NCBI GenBank assembly: GCA_020633335.1
Contig: JACKDU010000011.1
Location: 62,001-126,000, forward strand
Length of the DNA: 64,000 bases
Source: Myxococcales bacterium
GTDB taxonomy: Bacteria; Myxococcota_A; Polyangia; Nannocystales; Nannocystaceae
Direction of reading: 5' to 3'
In this document: one piece after another, positions 53,503-63,520 of the stretch
How positions within the stretch are numbered: position 1 is the stretch's first letter
Layout: each line of letters opens with the position of its first letter
Program-made: the position numbers and the translations under genes
Notes under the pieces: generated by a model
Seen by the model: the letters and a program-made list of their open reading frames with translations, nothing else
What the model was told of the DNA's origin: nothing
Database searches by the model: none

Positions 53503-56230
53503 GTTGTCATCGGCGCTCGCGGCCGCGCTCGCGCTCGGATCGCCCCACGCCCGGGCCGCGGCGCCGGCGAAGGGTGCGAGCGGAGCCGAGGCCCCCGCGA
53601 CCCCGGCCGACTCGGCGCCCGCGCCCGCGCCGGCCGACGGGGCGACTCCCGCCAGCCGCGGCGCGTCCCGCTGCGACGCGGCCTGGTCGGTCGAGCGCCT
53701 CGACGAGGACGAGCGCTCGCTCCTCCGCCGCGCCTGCCTCGGCGAGCACGTCGATCCCGCCGAGATGCACAAGGTCCACCGCCGCCTCCTCGGCGGCGAC
53801 GGCTGGCATGCCGGCACGCTCGCCTGGCTCGTGGGTCCCCAGCGGGTGCGGCGCTGGAGCTGGGATCGCAAGGTCCCGGAGGAGCGCCGGACCCGGCCGC
53901 CGGCGATCGACGAGCTCCAGCGGAAGATCGACTCCAAGCTCGGCGACCTCGCCAGCGCCCCGGAGTACCGGTCGATCCGCGAGTCGCCCGCGGTCGAGGC
54001 GCTCCTCGAGGCCGCGACCGCCGACGAGGAGCCCGAGGATCTCCCCTTCGACTCCGACTTCCTCCGCCGCCTCGGGATCGCCGACGCGATGATCGAGGGC
54101 AACCGCCTCCTGACGATCCGCAGCGACGGCCTCGACTCCCTGGTGGTCGCCTTCGGCGACGCCCGCTCGACCCTCGTCCGCTACTTCGGGCGCGACGACA
54201 TGGTGATCCTCGGCAAGCACCGCTTCGCCCTGGTCGCGGTCCCGGAGGGGACGCCGGTGACCCTGGTCGGCTCCCACCGCGGCCAGGAGGTCCCGCTCCT
54301 CTGGCGCTCGGTGGTCGGCCGCAATCAGGCGGTATGGATGGTCCCGGTCCACCAGTCCTGTGTCAGCCTCAACGTGCGGATGGGCGTCGATGACCGCCTC
54401 TTTGTCGACGGCACCGAGGTCCCGGCGCTGGTCGACGCGCGCGGCGGTCGGGCGGTCGATCAGCCGATGATCCTCTCGCGCGACCTCCCCTTCGCCGTCG
54501 TCCCCGATCACGAGCTCGCGGTCCTGACCTGCGAGGGCGACGACGCCTGCGCGATCCGCTACCTCTCGCGGATCCCGGCGACGACCGATCGCCCGGAGCC
54601 GCGCCACCTCTGCGAGCCCTTCCGCCTCGACCTGCGGCCGCGCGAGCGCCAGCAGGTGGCGATCGTCCGGACCGCCCGGAGCGAGAGCTGCCGGGCCTCG
54701 CCGCTCTGGTCGGACGACGTCGGCGATCGCGTGCGGACCTTCTTCGCCACCGATCCCCACCACCGCGCCCGCCGCGAGGTCGCCGACGTCTACGCCTACG
54801 CCGAGATCGCCGGCGCGCTCGCCAGCCTCGAGCGCGAGATCAACCGCGGCGACGGCAAGGCGATCGGCCCCGATCGCGGGATCGACTCGTCGGAGGCGCT
54901 CGGGACCGTCGCCAAGGAGGCGTGGCGCCAGGGCCTCGACATCCTGATGACCCTCGAGGTCCAGTGCATCCCCCGGCCGAACAACCCCGAGGAGCACACC
55001 TACGCGATCTCGGCGACGATGATCGGCGTCGACGAGATCTTCGGGCGCGGCTACTACGGCAACCAGGGGCTCGACCTCCAGCGCTTCATCCACACCGAGA
55101 CGATCGCCTTCGACGAGCCGAGCCTCCAGGAGGCGAGCCTCGCCGCCCTCCTCGACCGCCTCTTCCAGGTCCCCTCGTCGCGCTTCATCCACGACCGGAT
55201 GGCGACCTTCTACCGCGATCCGCTCCACCTCCGGGTCGGCTCCTACTTCGGCGGCGACAACAAGGTCCCGGAGACCCTGCCGATCGTCTACAAGCGCTTC
55301 CCGCTCCGGAGGCGGCGCGCCGACGTCGGCGTCGAGGGGCGCCTGGCGATCCGCGAGGAGCGGCGGCCGCCGATCTGCGATCAGCTCGCCCGCAGCGAGC
55401 GCGTCGATCGCCAGACGATGAGCGCGATCAAGGAGACGCTGGAGCGCCTCCCCGGGCGCTCGCGCACCAGCTCGCTGAGCCGCAGCCTCGCCGGCGCCGA
55501 TCGGAGCACGAGCCCCCGCGGGGCGATCCACCGCCGCGACATCGTCGTCACCTGGCCGGGCTGGTACCTGGTGGTCCGCGAGGACGAGTCCGGCGAGATC
55601 GCCGACGCGATCTGCGTCGACGCGCGCTACCGGCGATCGGAGCTCTGGGGCGAGGTGATGATCAGCGGCGGGCCCCTCTTCATGACCTACGCCGAGGAGC
55701 TCTCGACCCTGATGGGCCGGGCGCGGGTCGGCTACGTCCGCTACCTCTTCCCGGGGCTCGGGGTCGGCGTGCGCGGCGGCTACGGCCTCGCCGATCACTC
55801 GCTGAGCACCGGCGTCACCAGCTGGCAGGATCTCGACACGCTCTCGCCGGCGATCCGCTGGCAGCGGCACTCGCTGATGCTCGGACCGCTCATCGAGGCC
55901 CGCACCCGCTGGACCGCGGTCCCCTTCGAGCTCCGCGCCCGGATCTCGCCCTTCCTCGACCTCGGGCTGATCTCGCTCGCCCAGGTGCCGAGCTCGCTCA
56001 AGGACTTCCGCGGCAAGGCGACCTCCAACCTGATCATCGACGTCGACGTCGGCGTCGATCTCGACCTGATCTTCGGCTACTCGGTCGGCCGCGTCGAGCT
56101 CCAGCACGGGCTCCTCCTTGGCGTCATGGCCATCGACGACGCGCCCTACCGGACCGCGGTGACCGCGAGCGAGGGCTTCGCCGGGGTCTTCGGCTTCACC
56201 TTTGGCGTCGGCGCGGGGAGGTCACGATGA
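53501..56230 (+). CDS. Large exported protein with C-terminal outer-membrane barrel
   Basis: 909 residues from the ATG at 53501. Signal peptide MLSSALAAALALGSPHARA. The mature N-terminal 700 residues are mixed, with a small helical domain (LDEDERSLLRRACLGEHVDPAEMHKVHRRLLGGDGWHAGTLAWLVG) that also occurs in myxobacterial periplasmic proteins, and several Cys-containing beta-rich stretches. The last 190 residues (VGYVRYLFPGLGVGVRGGYGL, RWQRHSLMLGPLIEARTRW, LIIDVDVGVDLDLIFGYSVGRVEL, FAGVFGFTFGVGAG) alternate like a beta barrel and end near Phe, so it is likely anchored in the outer membrane. It probably works with the CHAT protein; the stop overlaps the next ATG (ATGA). Confidence 0.7.
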   Translation: MLSSALAAALALGSPHARAAAPAKGASGAEAPATPADSAPAPAPADGATPASRGASRCDAAWSVERLDEDERSLLRRACLGEHVDPAEMHKVHRRLLGGDGWHAGTLAWLVGPQRVRRWSWDRKVPEERRTRPPAIDELQRKIDSKLGDLASAPEYRSIRESPAVEALLEAATADEEPEDLPFDSDFLRRLGIADAMIEGNRLLTIRSDGLDSLVVAFGDARSTLVRYFGRDDMVILGKHRFALVAVPEGTPVTLVGSHRGQEVPLLWRSVVGRNQAVWMVPVHQSCVSLNVRMGVDDRLFVDGTEVPALVDARGGRAVDQPMILSRDLPFAVVPDHELAVLTCEGDDACAIRYLSRIPATTDRPEPRHLCEPFRLDLRPRERQQVAIVRTARSESCRASPLWSDDVGDRVRTFFATDPHHRARREVADVYAYAEIAGALASLEREINRGDGKAIGPDRGIDSSEALGTVAKEAWRQGLDILMTLEVQCIPRPNNPEEHTYAISATMIGVDEIFGRGYYGNQGLDLQRFIHTETIAFDEPSLQEASLAALLDRLFQVPSSRFIHDRMATFYRDPLHLRVGSYFGGDNKVPETLPIVYKRFPLRRRRADVGVEGRLAIREERRPPICDQLARSERVDRQTMSAIKETLERLPGRSRTSSLSRSLAGADRSTSPRGAIHRRDIVVTWPGWYLVVREDESGEIADAICVDARYRRSELWGEVMISGGPLFMTYAEELSTLMGRARVGYVRYLFPGLGVGVRGGYGLADHSLSTGVTSWQDLDTLSPAIRWQRHSLMLGPLIEARTRWTAVPFELRARISPFLDLGLISLAQVPSSLKDFRGKATSNLIIDVDVGVDLDLIFGYSVGRVELQHGLLLGVMAIDDAPYRTAVTASEGFAGVFGFTFGVGAGRSR

Positions 56231-57975
56231 GGGGCACGAGGACGTTCGTCGGGGTGTGGGCGCTCGGCCTGGCGGCCGGCGCGATCGGCGGGGCGCTCGC
56301 CTGTCAGAGCGGGAGCGGGCGCCTGACGACGAGCCGCTGCGAGGCGCTCTGCCAGAGCGCGCGCGCCTGCGGGGTGATCCCCTCGGCGCTCGGCGGCACG
56401 GCGAACTCCACGACCGACGACGACGTCGTCGCCCTCTGCGTCTCGCGCTGCGAGTCTTCCCACGCCGCCGATCCCGAGATCGCGGCGGTGGTCGCCTGCC
56501 TCGAGCTCTACGACCCGGTCGACACCTACGACTTCTGCGCGCCCGAGTGCAAGTCGGTGGTCCAGTGCCTGCGCTCGGCGACGGCCAGGGGGGAGGTCGG
56601 CAGCGAGGCGCTCGGCAGCGCCGACGTCACCGTGGTCATGGTCCCGGCCGACTTCCTGATGTCGACCCTCGAGAACCAGACCTGGTGCGACCCGAGCCTG
56701 ACCGCCGTGCCGATCCTCGGGGACTACTACCGGGCGGAGGGGGCGGTCGCCGAGGTGACCGCGCTCCTCACCTCGGTCCGGAGCGGCTTCGGGGCCCTCA
56801 AGGCGCTCGACGACGCCGTCGACGACGACGCGCGCCTGGCGATCCTCGACACGATCGAGACCGAGATCTACGCCCGCGACTACGTCCTGCCGATGTGGCT
56901 GGTCCCCCGTCTCCGCAGCGAGATCGCGGCCGGCGGCTGGGCGCGCGTCGGCCTCGCCAACGGCGACCTCAGCGAGGGCGGCTGCATCCGCGAGCTGATC
57001 AACGAGGTCCGCGCGCAGATCCTCGGCGACGTCGATCTCGCCGACCCGACCTCGGTCGCCGCCCGCATGGAGGCCGAGGTCAGCGGCGACGCGGCGATCG
57101 AGGTCTTCAGCGGCGGCTACGCGGTCTGTCAGCAGAACTCCGACTACATCGGCGCCCTCTTCGCGTCGGAGTGCTCGGTCGCCCTCGGCGGCGAGTCCGA
57201 CCAGTGTCGGAGCTACCGCCGCCCCTACTGTCGGAGCGGCGAGTGCGAGGGCGGGGTCGGCGGCTGCGATCCGCTCCTCTGCTACTACGGCGACCAGCCG
57301 CCCTCGCGGGCCTGCTCGCAGCTCGGGATCACCGAGATCTTCCTGGGCTACGAGCTCGACGGGACCAAGTACGTCACCGACGTCGGCTCCACCTGCGACG
57401 GCTCGGTGGTCAGCGCGACCTTCTCGGGGGTCTCGGTCGGCGTGGTCACGCCCTTCGCCGTCGTCCACGGTCGCCTCAGCGGGCCCAGCCGGATCCCCGG
57501 GGGCGAGACCCTGCGCTGCGGGAGCGAGGACGCGCGCCGCGAGGAGCGGCCGATCGCCACCCCCACCGCCGGTCGTCCCCGCGCCAGCCACGCCTTCAAC
57601 GAGCCGGACGCCGGCGACTACTGCTGGGTGATCCACGGTGCGCCGACCCAGCTGGTCGCCGGCGAGTCGCGCCTGGTCGTCCCCTCGCCCTTCCTCGAGT
57701 ACCTCAAGGAGGCGATCAAGCCGGCGGTCCGCTTCGGGATCCAGGAGCCCCGCCTGCCGATGGGCTGCGGCTGCGAGATCTCCGAGAGCGCCTGCGAGGA
57801 CCACTCGATCGAGCGCTGCGACGACGGGATCGACAACGACTTCGACGGGGTCGCCGACTACTTCAACCCGGAGTGCGCCCCCTTCGCCAACCAGATGCCC
57901 TACTACGAGATGCGCGCGAAGGTCGACGCAGGCGGCGTCGGGCCGTGCCCTGGGGGCATGGAGACGGGCCCCTAG
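56227..57975 (+). CDS. Cys-rich lipoprotein with calcium-binding-like motif
   Basis: 582 residues. The signal peptide ends in a lipobox (GGALAC, Cys about 26). Many Cys residues in pairs (CEALCQSARACG, CVSRCESSHA, FCAPECKSVVQC, CYYGDQPPSRAC) suggest disulfide-rich domains. Near the end, ERCDDGIDNDFDGVADYFNPEC is a Ca2+-binding loop-type motif common in myxobacterial surface proteins. No catalytic domain recognised. It overlaps the barrel-protein stop by 4 bases; together with CHAT they form one operon. Confidence 0.7.
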   Translation: MRGTRTFVGVWALGLAAGAIGGALACQSGSGRLTTSRCEALCQSARACGVIPSALGGTANSTTDDDVVALCVSRCESSHAADPEIAAVVACLELYDPVDTYDFCAPECKSVVQCLRSATARGEVGSEALGSADVTVVMVPADFLMSTLENQTWCDPSLTAVPILGDYYRAEGAVAEVTALLTSVRSGFGALKALDDAVDDDARLAILDTIETEIYARDYVLPMWLVPRLRSEIAAGGWARVGLANGDLSEGGCIRELINEVRAQILGDVDLADPTSVAARMEAEVSGDAAIEVFSGGYAVCQQNSDYIGALFASECSVALGGESDQCRSYRRPYCRSGECEGGVGGCDPLLCYYGDQPPSRACSQLGITEIFLGYELDGTKYVTDVGSTCDGSVVSATFSGVSVGVVTPFAVVHGRLSGPSRIPGGETLRCGSEDARREERPIATPTAGRPRASHAFNEPDAGDYCWVIHGAPTQLVAGESRLVVPSPFLEYLKEAIKPAVRFGIQEPRLPMGCGCEISESACEDHSIERCDDGIDNDFDGVADYFNPECAPFANQMPYYEMRAKVDAGGVGPCPGGMETGP

Positions 57976-57995
57976 CAGGGTGCTCGCGCCGCCGA

Positions 57996-59675
57996 TCAGA
58001 CGTCGCCGGCGTCGCGGAGCGCCCGGCGCCCGGCCTCGATGTAGCGGTCCACCTGGCGCGTGAGCGTTTCGGCGTCGACGCCCTGCGAGCGGGCGACGGC
58101 CGCGGCGCCTTCGCCCGCGAGCACCCGCGAGACCGCGCGCTCGAGCTCGGCGAGGGTGAGGCGGCGGGGCGCAGCTCGCTGCGAAGCGCCGCCGCCGTCC
58201 ACCACGTCGAAGCCGAAGACGCCGAAGAGGCTCTGCCGCTGCTCGACGGGCTTCGCCGCGGGCTTCGCCGCGGGCGCGGCCGCCAGGCCCGGGAGGCGGG
58301 CCGCAGGGTCGCCGAGGAGCATGAATCCCGCGAGGTCCTGGCGGAGCATCCAGAGGTGGCCGCGGCGGCTGGCGGTCGCCTTGGGGTTGAGCTCGAGGGA
58401 GGCGAGCTCGCTGTCGATCTCGGTGAAGAGCCCGTAGAGCTCGCGGAAGGCGACACCGACCCGCGAGCCGGTGATCGCCGCGCGCACCAGCTCGCCGAAG
58501 CGGGCCGGGCGGCTCTGGGCCTTGTCGCCCTCGATCGGCCGGAACGAGTAGGTCCACGCGAGGTCGACGTGGCCGACGAAGGCGATCGGCCCCTCGGGGT
58601 TGAGGAGCGCGGCCTTCGGCAGGGCGGCGACGAAGGGGCGCTCGCCCGCGGCCGGGAGCGAGCGGAGCGCCTCGGCGACGTCGCGCTTGCTCATGTTGAG
58701 CTCGCGGAGCCAGCGTTCGAATTTCGACGACGCGGGGGTGCCGGCGGAGAAGCACGCGAACATCAGCCAGAGTCCGCCGGGGATGAACTTGCCCGAGCTC
58801 AGCGCCTCCCGATCGATCGCCTCGGCGTAGGGTCCGAAGACCATCCGCCCCTGGAGGAGGCGCTGGGTCTCGGCGCTCGACCAGCCCCGGCGGCCGGCGC
58901 CCTCGCCGTGGCTGACGCTGAAGAGGACCGCGGGGTCGTCGCGGCACGCCTCGGCGTAGAGCTCGTCGGGGGTCGGGTCGTCGCTGCCGCTGACGACCAG
59001 CGCGACGTCGCGGAGCTCGGCGCTCCGCTGGCGCTGGCGCTCGAGGAGGCGCCGGCTCGGCTCGATCAGCTCGCGGTGGCCGACCTGGGTCGCGGCGCTC
59101 CCGTCGTGGACCGTGTGGAGGATCATCCGGCGCTCGCCGGCGACCACCTTGCCCTCCGATGCGAGGACCTTGGCGGCGTAGGCGGCGTAGTCGTCGAGGC
59201 GGTCGAAGGCGACCCGACCGACCAGGCCGTCGATCGACTGGACCGCCTGGAGATCGGCCGAGACCTGGTGGAGGTCGCCGAGGATGAGCTGGTAGCGCGG
59301 GAGGTCGTCGCGAAATTCGATCCCGGTGGCGAAGTGCCGCTTGCGCCAGGCGATCGCCTCGCTCGCGTCCTGGCCGGGCGGCACCCGGTAGACGATGTCC
59401 TCCTTGAGCCCGCACTGCTCGCGGCGGCGCTCGAGGAGCGGGCGCATCGCCTCGATCAGGCGATCGCCCTCGGGGCCCTCCGGGGCGATCACCCCCCAGC
59501 GCTGCTTGGCGAGGTCGTCGATGTGGTCGCGGTCGCTGAGGAGGTTGCCGAGCTTGGCGGTGTCGTCGGGTCGCCGCATCGCCCCGGCGTCGGCGCTCGA
59601 GACCGCCTCGTCGGCGATCGGCCGGCGCTCATCGCCGGCGTAGAGGAGGAGGTTGCCGCTCGGGGTGTCGTCCAT
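57996..59675 (-). CDS. Clan CD protease-like protein, paralogue of 48602-50380
   Basis: 559 residues, ATG at 59675. Same architecture as the 48.6-kb protein: LFSVSHGEGAGRRGWSS (His256), GKFIPGGLWLMFACFSAGTP (Cys308), PFVAALPKAALLNPEGPIAFVGHVDLAWTYSF, then RQDLAGFMLLGDPAARL, a linker and a C-terminal HTH (AAAVARSQGVDAETLTRQVDRYIEAGRRAL). Both dyad residues are intact. No signal peptide. Convergent with the lipoprotein gene (20 bases between stops), so this flanks the gasdermin/CHAT block on the opposite side from its paralogue. Confidence 0.8.
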   Translation of the reverse strand: MDDTPSGNLLLYAGDERRPIADEAVSSADAGAMRRPDDTAKLGNLLSDRDHIDDLAKQRWGVIAPEGPEGDRLIEAMRPLLERRREQCGLKEDIVYRVPPGQDASEAIAWRKRHFATGIEFRDDLPRYQLILGDLHQVSADLQAVQSIDGLVGRVAFDRLDDYAAYAAKVLASEGKVVAGERRMILHTVHDGSAATQVGHRELIEPSRRLLERQRQRSAELRDVALVVSGSDDPTPDELYAEACRDDPAVLFSVSHGEGAGRRGWSSAETQRLLQGRMVFGPYAEAIDREALSSGKFIPGGLWLMFACFSAGTPASSKFERWLRELNMSKRDVAEALRSLPAAGERPFVAALPKAALLNPEGPIAFVGHVDLAWTYSFRPIEGDKAQSRPARFGELVRAAITGSRVGVAFRELYGLFTEIDSELASLELNPKATASRRGHLWMLRQDLAGFMLLGDPAARLPGLAAAPAAKPAAKPVEQRQSLFGVFGFDVVDGGGASQRAAPRRLTLAELERAVSRVLAGEGAAAVARSQGVDAETLTRQVDRYIEAGRRALRDAGDV

Positions 59676-59819
59676 CGCACGCGCTCCGGATCGCCCGCGG
59701 GTGGGGCCGCGGGTTCAACGGCCATCGTCGCAAGAGGGCGGCGGAGGCCGCAAGGCGAGGGCCGCTGCGGCGGCGCGATCGCGTGCGATCACGCGCGCGC
59801 GTCCCCGCGACGCGCGGCG

Positions 59820-61625
59820 CTAGCCCTCGTTCTCGCGGAGCCCCTGGCGGTAGAGCTCGGCGTAGATCCCCCCGCGGGCCATCAGCGCCGCGTGATCGCC
59901 CTCCTCGACGATCCTCCCCTCGCTCATCACCAGGATCTTGTCCGCCCGCCGGACGGTGCTCAGGCGGTGGGCGATCACCAGCACCGAGCGCCCCTCGAAG
60001 AGCCCCTCGATCGCCCGCTGCACCCGGTGCTCGGTCATCGAGTCGACGCTCGCGGTCGCCTCGTCGAGGATCAGGAGGGTCGGCGCGCGGGCGGCGACCC
60101 GGGCGAAGGCGACGAGCTGGGCCTCGCCGGCCGAGAGGTTGCGGCCGCGCTCGCCGATCGCGAAGGAGAGGCCGCCGCGCTCGCGGACGAAGGCCGCGGC
60201 CTCGACGGTCTCGAGCGCGCGCTCGATCCGCCCGCGCTCGCCCTCGAGCGCCGGCTCGCCGAGGGCGACGTTGAAGGCGACGTCGTCGGCGAACAAGAAG
60301 ACGTCCTGCTGGACCATCAGCGCGTGGCGGCGGAGGAGGTCGGGCGCGAGCCCGCGGACCTCGAGCGGCCCCTCCGGGGTGACGAGCGCGACGCTCCCCT
60401 CGTAGCCGTCGTAGGCCCGGGTGAGCACCCGCCCGAGGCTGGTCTTGCCCGAGCCCGTGCGGCCGACGACGGCGACGACCTCGCCGGGGGCGATGTCGAA
60501 GGAGATCCCCCGCAGGACCTCGGGGCCCTCGTCGCGGTAGCGGAAGTGGAGGTCGCGGACCGCGACCCCGCCGCGCCAGCCGGCGAGCGCGTCGGCGTCG
60601 GCGGGCGCGGCCCGGGCCTCGCTCGGCTGGTCGAGGAGCCCGTAGATCCGGTCGAGGGCGGCGAGCGCCCGCTGGATCGTCGCCAGCTTCCCGGAGAACT
60701 CGCGGATCGGCACGAAGATCCGCTGGAGGTAGTCGACGAAGGCGAAGAGGAGGCCGAGGGTGAGGCCGTCGACCTCGCGGAGCCCCGGCGCGCCGAAGTA
60801 GATCATCAGGGCGACGCAGAGCGCCGAGATCCCGTCCATCAGCGAGTAGAGGAGCGCGTCGTAGATGTTGGCGGTCTTCATCGCCCGCAGGAAGCGGCCG
60901 CCGAGGCGCTCGTACTCGTCGCCGGTCGCCCTCTCGCGGCCGAAGAGCTGGACGACGGTCGCGCCGCTGATCTGCTCGGTGAGGTAGCCGCTCTGGACCG
61001 ACTGCGCCTTGCGGACCTCGAGCTGGAGCGCCCGCAGGCGCCGCGAGAAGATCCGGACGATGATCGCCAGGATCGGCGCGATCGCCAGCGAGAGGAGGGT
61101 GAGGCGGGCGTCGAGGACGAACATCGCCGCCAGCACCGTCAGGATCATCACCACGTCGGTGAGGATCGTGAAGACCCCGAAGGAGAGGGTCTCGCTCAGG
61201 GCCTCGATGTCGGTGGTCGAGCGCGAGAGGAGCGAGCCGATCGGGTTGTTGTCGAAGAAGCGGGCGGGGAGGCGGAGGACGTGGCTGAAGACCGTCCGGC
61301 GGAGGTCGGAGATCGTCGTGTGGCCGGCCCGCTGGAGCGCGTAGACCTGGATCGCCTGGGCGAGGAACTCGGCGGCGACCGTCCCCATGAAGAGGAGCGC
61401 GGTGACCCGGAGCGCGATCAGGTCGTGCCCCGGGATGTCGACGTCGACCGCCTCCTTGAGGAGGAGGGGGCGGAGCGCGGCCATGCCGGCGACGATCGGG
61501 ATCATCGCCAGGCCGGCGAAGAGCCAGCGGCGGTGGGGGCGGACGAAGCTCCAGAAGCGGAGGAGCGGCTTCCACGACGCGCCCTCGTCGGATGACTTCT
61601 TGGGCATGTCCTTTGGGTCAGCCAT
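59820..61625 (-). CDS. ABC exporter half, MdlB-like (consensus catalytic Glu)
   Basis: 601 residues. Six-helix type I exporter domain, then an ATPase: Walker A VVGRTGSGKTS, signature LSAGEAQLVAFARV (a variant like E. coli MdlB), Walker B TLLILDEATASVD with catalytic Glu and H-loop IAHRLST. Pairs with the upstream-encoded partner (61618-63435, 8-base overlap). In heterodimers of this kind one of the two ATP sites is degenerate: here the partner has LLLLDD with Asp, so this protein supplies the catalytic Glu and the partner the good LSGGQ. Substrate unknown. Confidence 0.92.
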   Translation of the reverse strand: MADPKDMPKKSSDEGASWKPLLRFWSFVRPHRRWLFAGLAMIPIVAGMAALRPLLLKEAVDVDIPGHDLIALRVTALLFMGTVAAEFLAQAIQVYALQRAGHTTISDLRRTVFSHVLRLPARFFDNNPIGSLLSRSTTDIEALSETLSFGVFTILTDVVMILTVLAAMFVLDARLTLLSLAIAPILAIIVRIFSRRLRALQLEVRKAQSVQSGYLTEQISGATVVQLFGRERATGDEYERLGGRFLRAMKTANIYDALLYSLMDGISALCVALMIYFGAPGLREVDGLTLGLLFAFVDYLQRIFVPIREFSGKLATIQRALAALDRIYGLLDQPSEARAAPADADALAGWRGGVAVRDLHFRYRDEGPEVLRGISFDIAPGEVVAVVGRTGSGKTSLGRVLTRAYDGYEGSVALVTPEGPLEVRGLAPDLLRRHALMVQQDVFLFADDVAFNVALGEPALEGERGRIERALETVEAAAFVRERGGLSFAIGERGRNLSAGEAQLVAFARVAARAPTLLILDEATASVDSMTEHRVQRAIEGLFEGRSVLVIAHRLSTVRRADKILVMSEGRIVEEGDHAALMARGGIYAELYRQGLRENEG

Positions 61626-63435
61626 GGTCGGCCTCGGCGATCTGGTGGGCGTGGGTCTCGGCGTAGACGCCCCCGCGGGCGATGAGCTCGGCGTGGGTGC
61701 CCCGCTCGACGACCTCGCCGCCCTCGATCACCAGGATCTCGTCGGCGTGCTCGAGGACGCTGGTGCGGTGGGAGACGATCACCGTGGTCGGCACCTGGAC
61801 CCCGGCGTCCGGCGAGTGGAGCCCGCGGATCGCCGCGACCAGGCGGGCCTCGGTCCCCTGGTCGACCGCCGAGAGGACGTCGTCGAGGAGGAGGAGCGCC
61901 GGCTCGCGGTAGAGCGCGCGGGCGAGGGCGACCCGCTGCCGCTGGCCGCCGGAGAGCATCACCCCGCGCTCGCCGACCACGGTCTCGAGCGCCCGCGGGA
62001 GCGCCTTCAGGTCGTCGCCGAGGCAGGCGGCGTCGAGCACCCGATCGAGCGCCGGATCCGGCGCCCGCGCCCACTCGTCGTTCGCCCCGCGCTCGCCGTC
62101 GTCGCCGCGGACGTGGCCGCTCCGCTCGCCGCGGAGGCGGATGTTGTCGCGGACGGTGGTCGAGAAGAGGAAGGGGTCCTGGGGGACGACCGCGAGGCCC
62201 TGGCGGAGGCGCGCCTGATCCATCGCCGAGACGTCGTGGCCGTCGACCAGGATCGTCCCCGCCGGCGGCTCGTAGACCCGGCCGAGGAGGTGGATCAGCG
62301 TGGTCTTGCCGGCGCCGGTGTGGCCGAAGATCCCGAGGGTGCCGCCGGGCGCGACCCGGGCCGAGATCCCGCGGAGCGCCGGCTCCTCGCTCCCCGGATA
62401 GGCGAAGGTGAGGTCACGGAGCTCGAGCGCCGGCGGCCGCGCGAGCGCGTAGGTGTCGGTCGCCGGCGGGATCCCGGAGGGCGTCTCCATCACCCCGTCG
62501 ATCCGCCCGAGGGCGACGATCCCCCGCGAGATCGAGGTGAGCACCCAGGCGACCGCGGTCAGGAGGCCGACCAGCGAGATCAGCAGCGTGGTGAAGGTCG
62601 CGAGGTCGCCGACCTGGAGCTCGCCGCCGATCACCCGGTCGCCGCCGACCCAGAGGACGAAGCCGGCGCCGATGAGCCCGGAGAAGGTGAGCACCGGCAT
62701 CGCGAAGGCCCGCAGGCGGGCGACCGTCATCAGGAGGTCGAGGTACTCCTGGTTGCGATCCTCGAAGCGCCGGATCATCGCCTCCTCGGCCGCATGCGAG
62801 CGGACGGTGGCGACCCCGGCGTAGGTCTCGAGGACCCGATCGGAGAGGGCGGCCAGGCGCTCGAGCGAGCGGCGGATCAGCGTGTAGAACGAGCCGACCA
62901 CCCGCCACATGTAGATCGCCCCGAGGCTCACCGGCGCGAGGCACCAGAGCGTGAGGACCGGGTCGGTGCTCCACATCTGCCCGAGGTGCATCGGGATCGC
63001 GACGACGACGTTGCAGATCTGGAGGCCGGCGAAGCCGATCAGGAGGCGCACCGACGAGATGTCGTTGGTCGCCACGCTCACCAGCTCGCCGATCTTGCGG
63101 CGGACGTAGAAGGGCCGGGGGAGCGCGATCAGGTGGCGGAAGAGGTCGACCGCCAGGCGCAGCTCGACCTCGCGGCCGGGGTTGAAGAAGAGGGTGCGCG
63201 AGAGGGTGCGGGCGACGACGACCACCAGCGCCCAGAGCATCATCTCGCTCGCCAGCCCCTGGCCCGCGCTGATCGCCGCCTCGCTCGCCTCGCCGAGGGT
63301 GTTGAGCGCCGCGCCGATCAGCGCCGGGATCCGCACCACCGCGTAGTTGGTGAGCAGGAGCATCACCAACCCGAGCGCGTATTGCGGGAGGTTGCGCGCG
63401 GCGTAGCGGGCGAAGAAGCGGAGGATGAGTCGCAC
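61618..63435 (-). CDS. ABC exporter half, MdlA-like (degenerate Walker B)
   Basis: 605 residues from GTG. Membrane domain with six helices, Walker A IFGHTGAGKTT, canonical signature LSGGQRQRVALARAL, Walker B LLLLDDVLSAVD with Asp in place of catalytic Glu, H-loop VSHRT. These are the hallmarks of MdlA in MdlAB-type multidrug or lipid exporters. The stop overlaps the second gene by 8 bases, so the two are co-translated. Confidence 0.92.
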   Translation of the reverse strand: MRLILRFFARYAARNLPQYALGLVMLLLTNYAVVRIPALIGAALNTLGEASEAAISAGQGLASEMMLWALVVVVARTLSRTLFFNPGREVELRLAVDLFRHLIALPRPFYVRRKIGELVSVATNDISSVRLLIGFAGLQICNVVVAIPMHLGQMWSTDPVLTLWCLAPVSLGAIYMWRVVGSFYTLIRRSLERLAALSDRVLETYAGVATVRSHAAEEAMIRRFEDRNQEYLDLLMTVARLRAFAMPVLTFSGLIGAGFVLWVGGDRVIGGELQVGDLATFTTLLISLVGLLTAVAWVLTSISRGIVALGRIDGVMETPSGIPPATDTYALARPPALELRDLTFAYPGSEEPALRGISARVAPGGTLGIFGHTGAGKTTLIHLLGRVYEPPAGTILVDGHDVSAMDQARLRQGLAVVPQDPFLFSTTVRDNIRLRGERSGHVRGDDGERGANDEWARAPDPALDRVLDAACLGDDLKALPRALETVVGERGVMLSGGQRQRVALARALYREPALLLLDDVLSAVDQGTEARLVAAIRGLHSPDAGVQVPTTVIVSHRTSVLEHADEILVIEGGEVVERGTHAELIARGGVYAETHAHQIAEADHG

Positions 63436-63520
63436 GGAGAGGGGGGCCTATTCCTACGACAAGTCCGGCGCGATGCAGACGCCGTCGGCGAAAAAAGGCG
63501 GCGTCAGGGGGCGCTCGGGC

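Noticed and set aside
59760..59815. GC-rich CGATCGCG/CGCGCG run as an origin or methylation island
   Set aside because: Simple repeats of this kind are common in 70% GC sequence; no DnaA boxes or AT-rich unwinding element are nearby.
56202..61595. 1797-residue plus-strand frame across the clan CD and ABC genes
   Set aside because: Shadow of minus-strand genes (Glu/Arg/Pro-rich), overlapping well-supported genes in the right frames.
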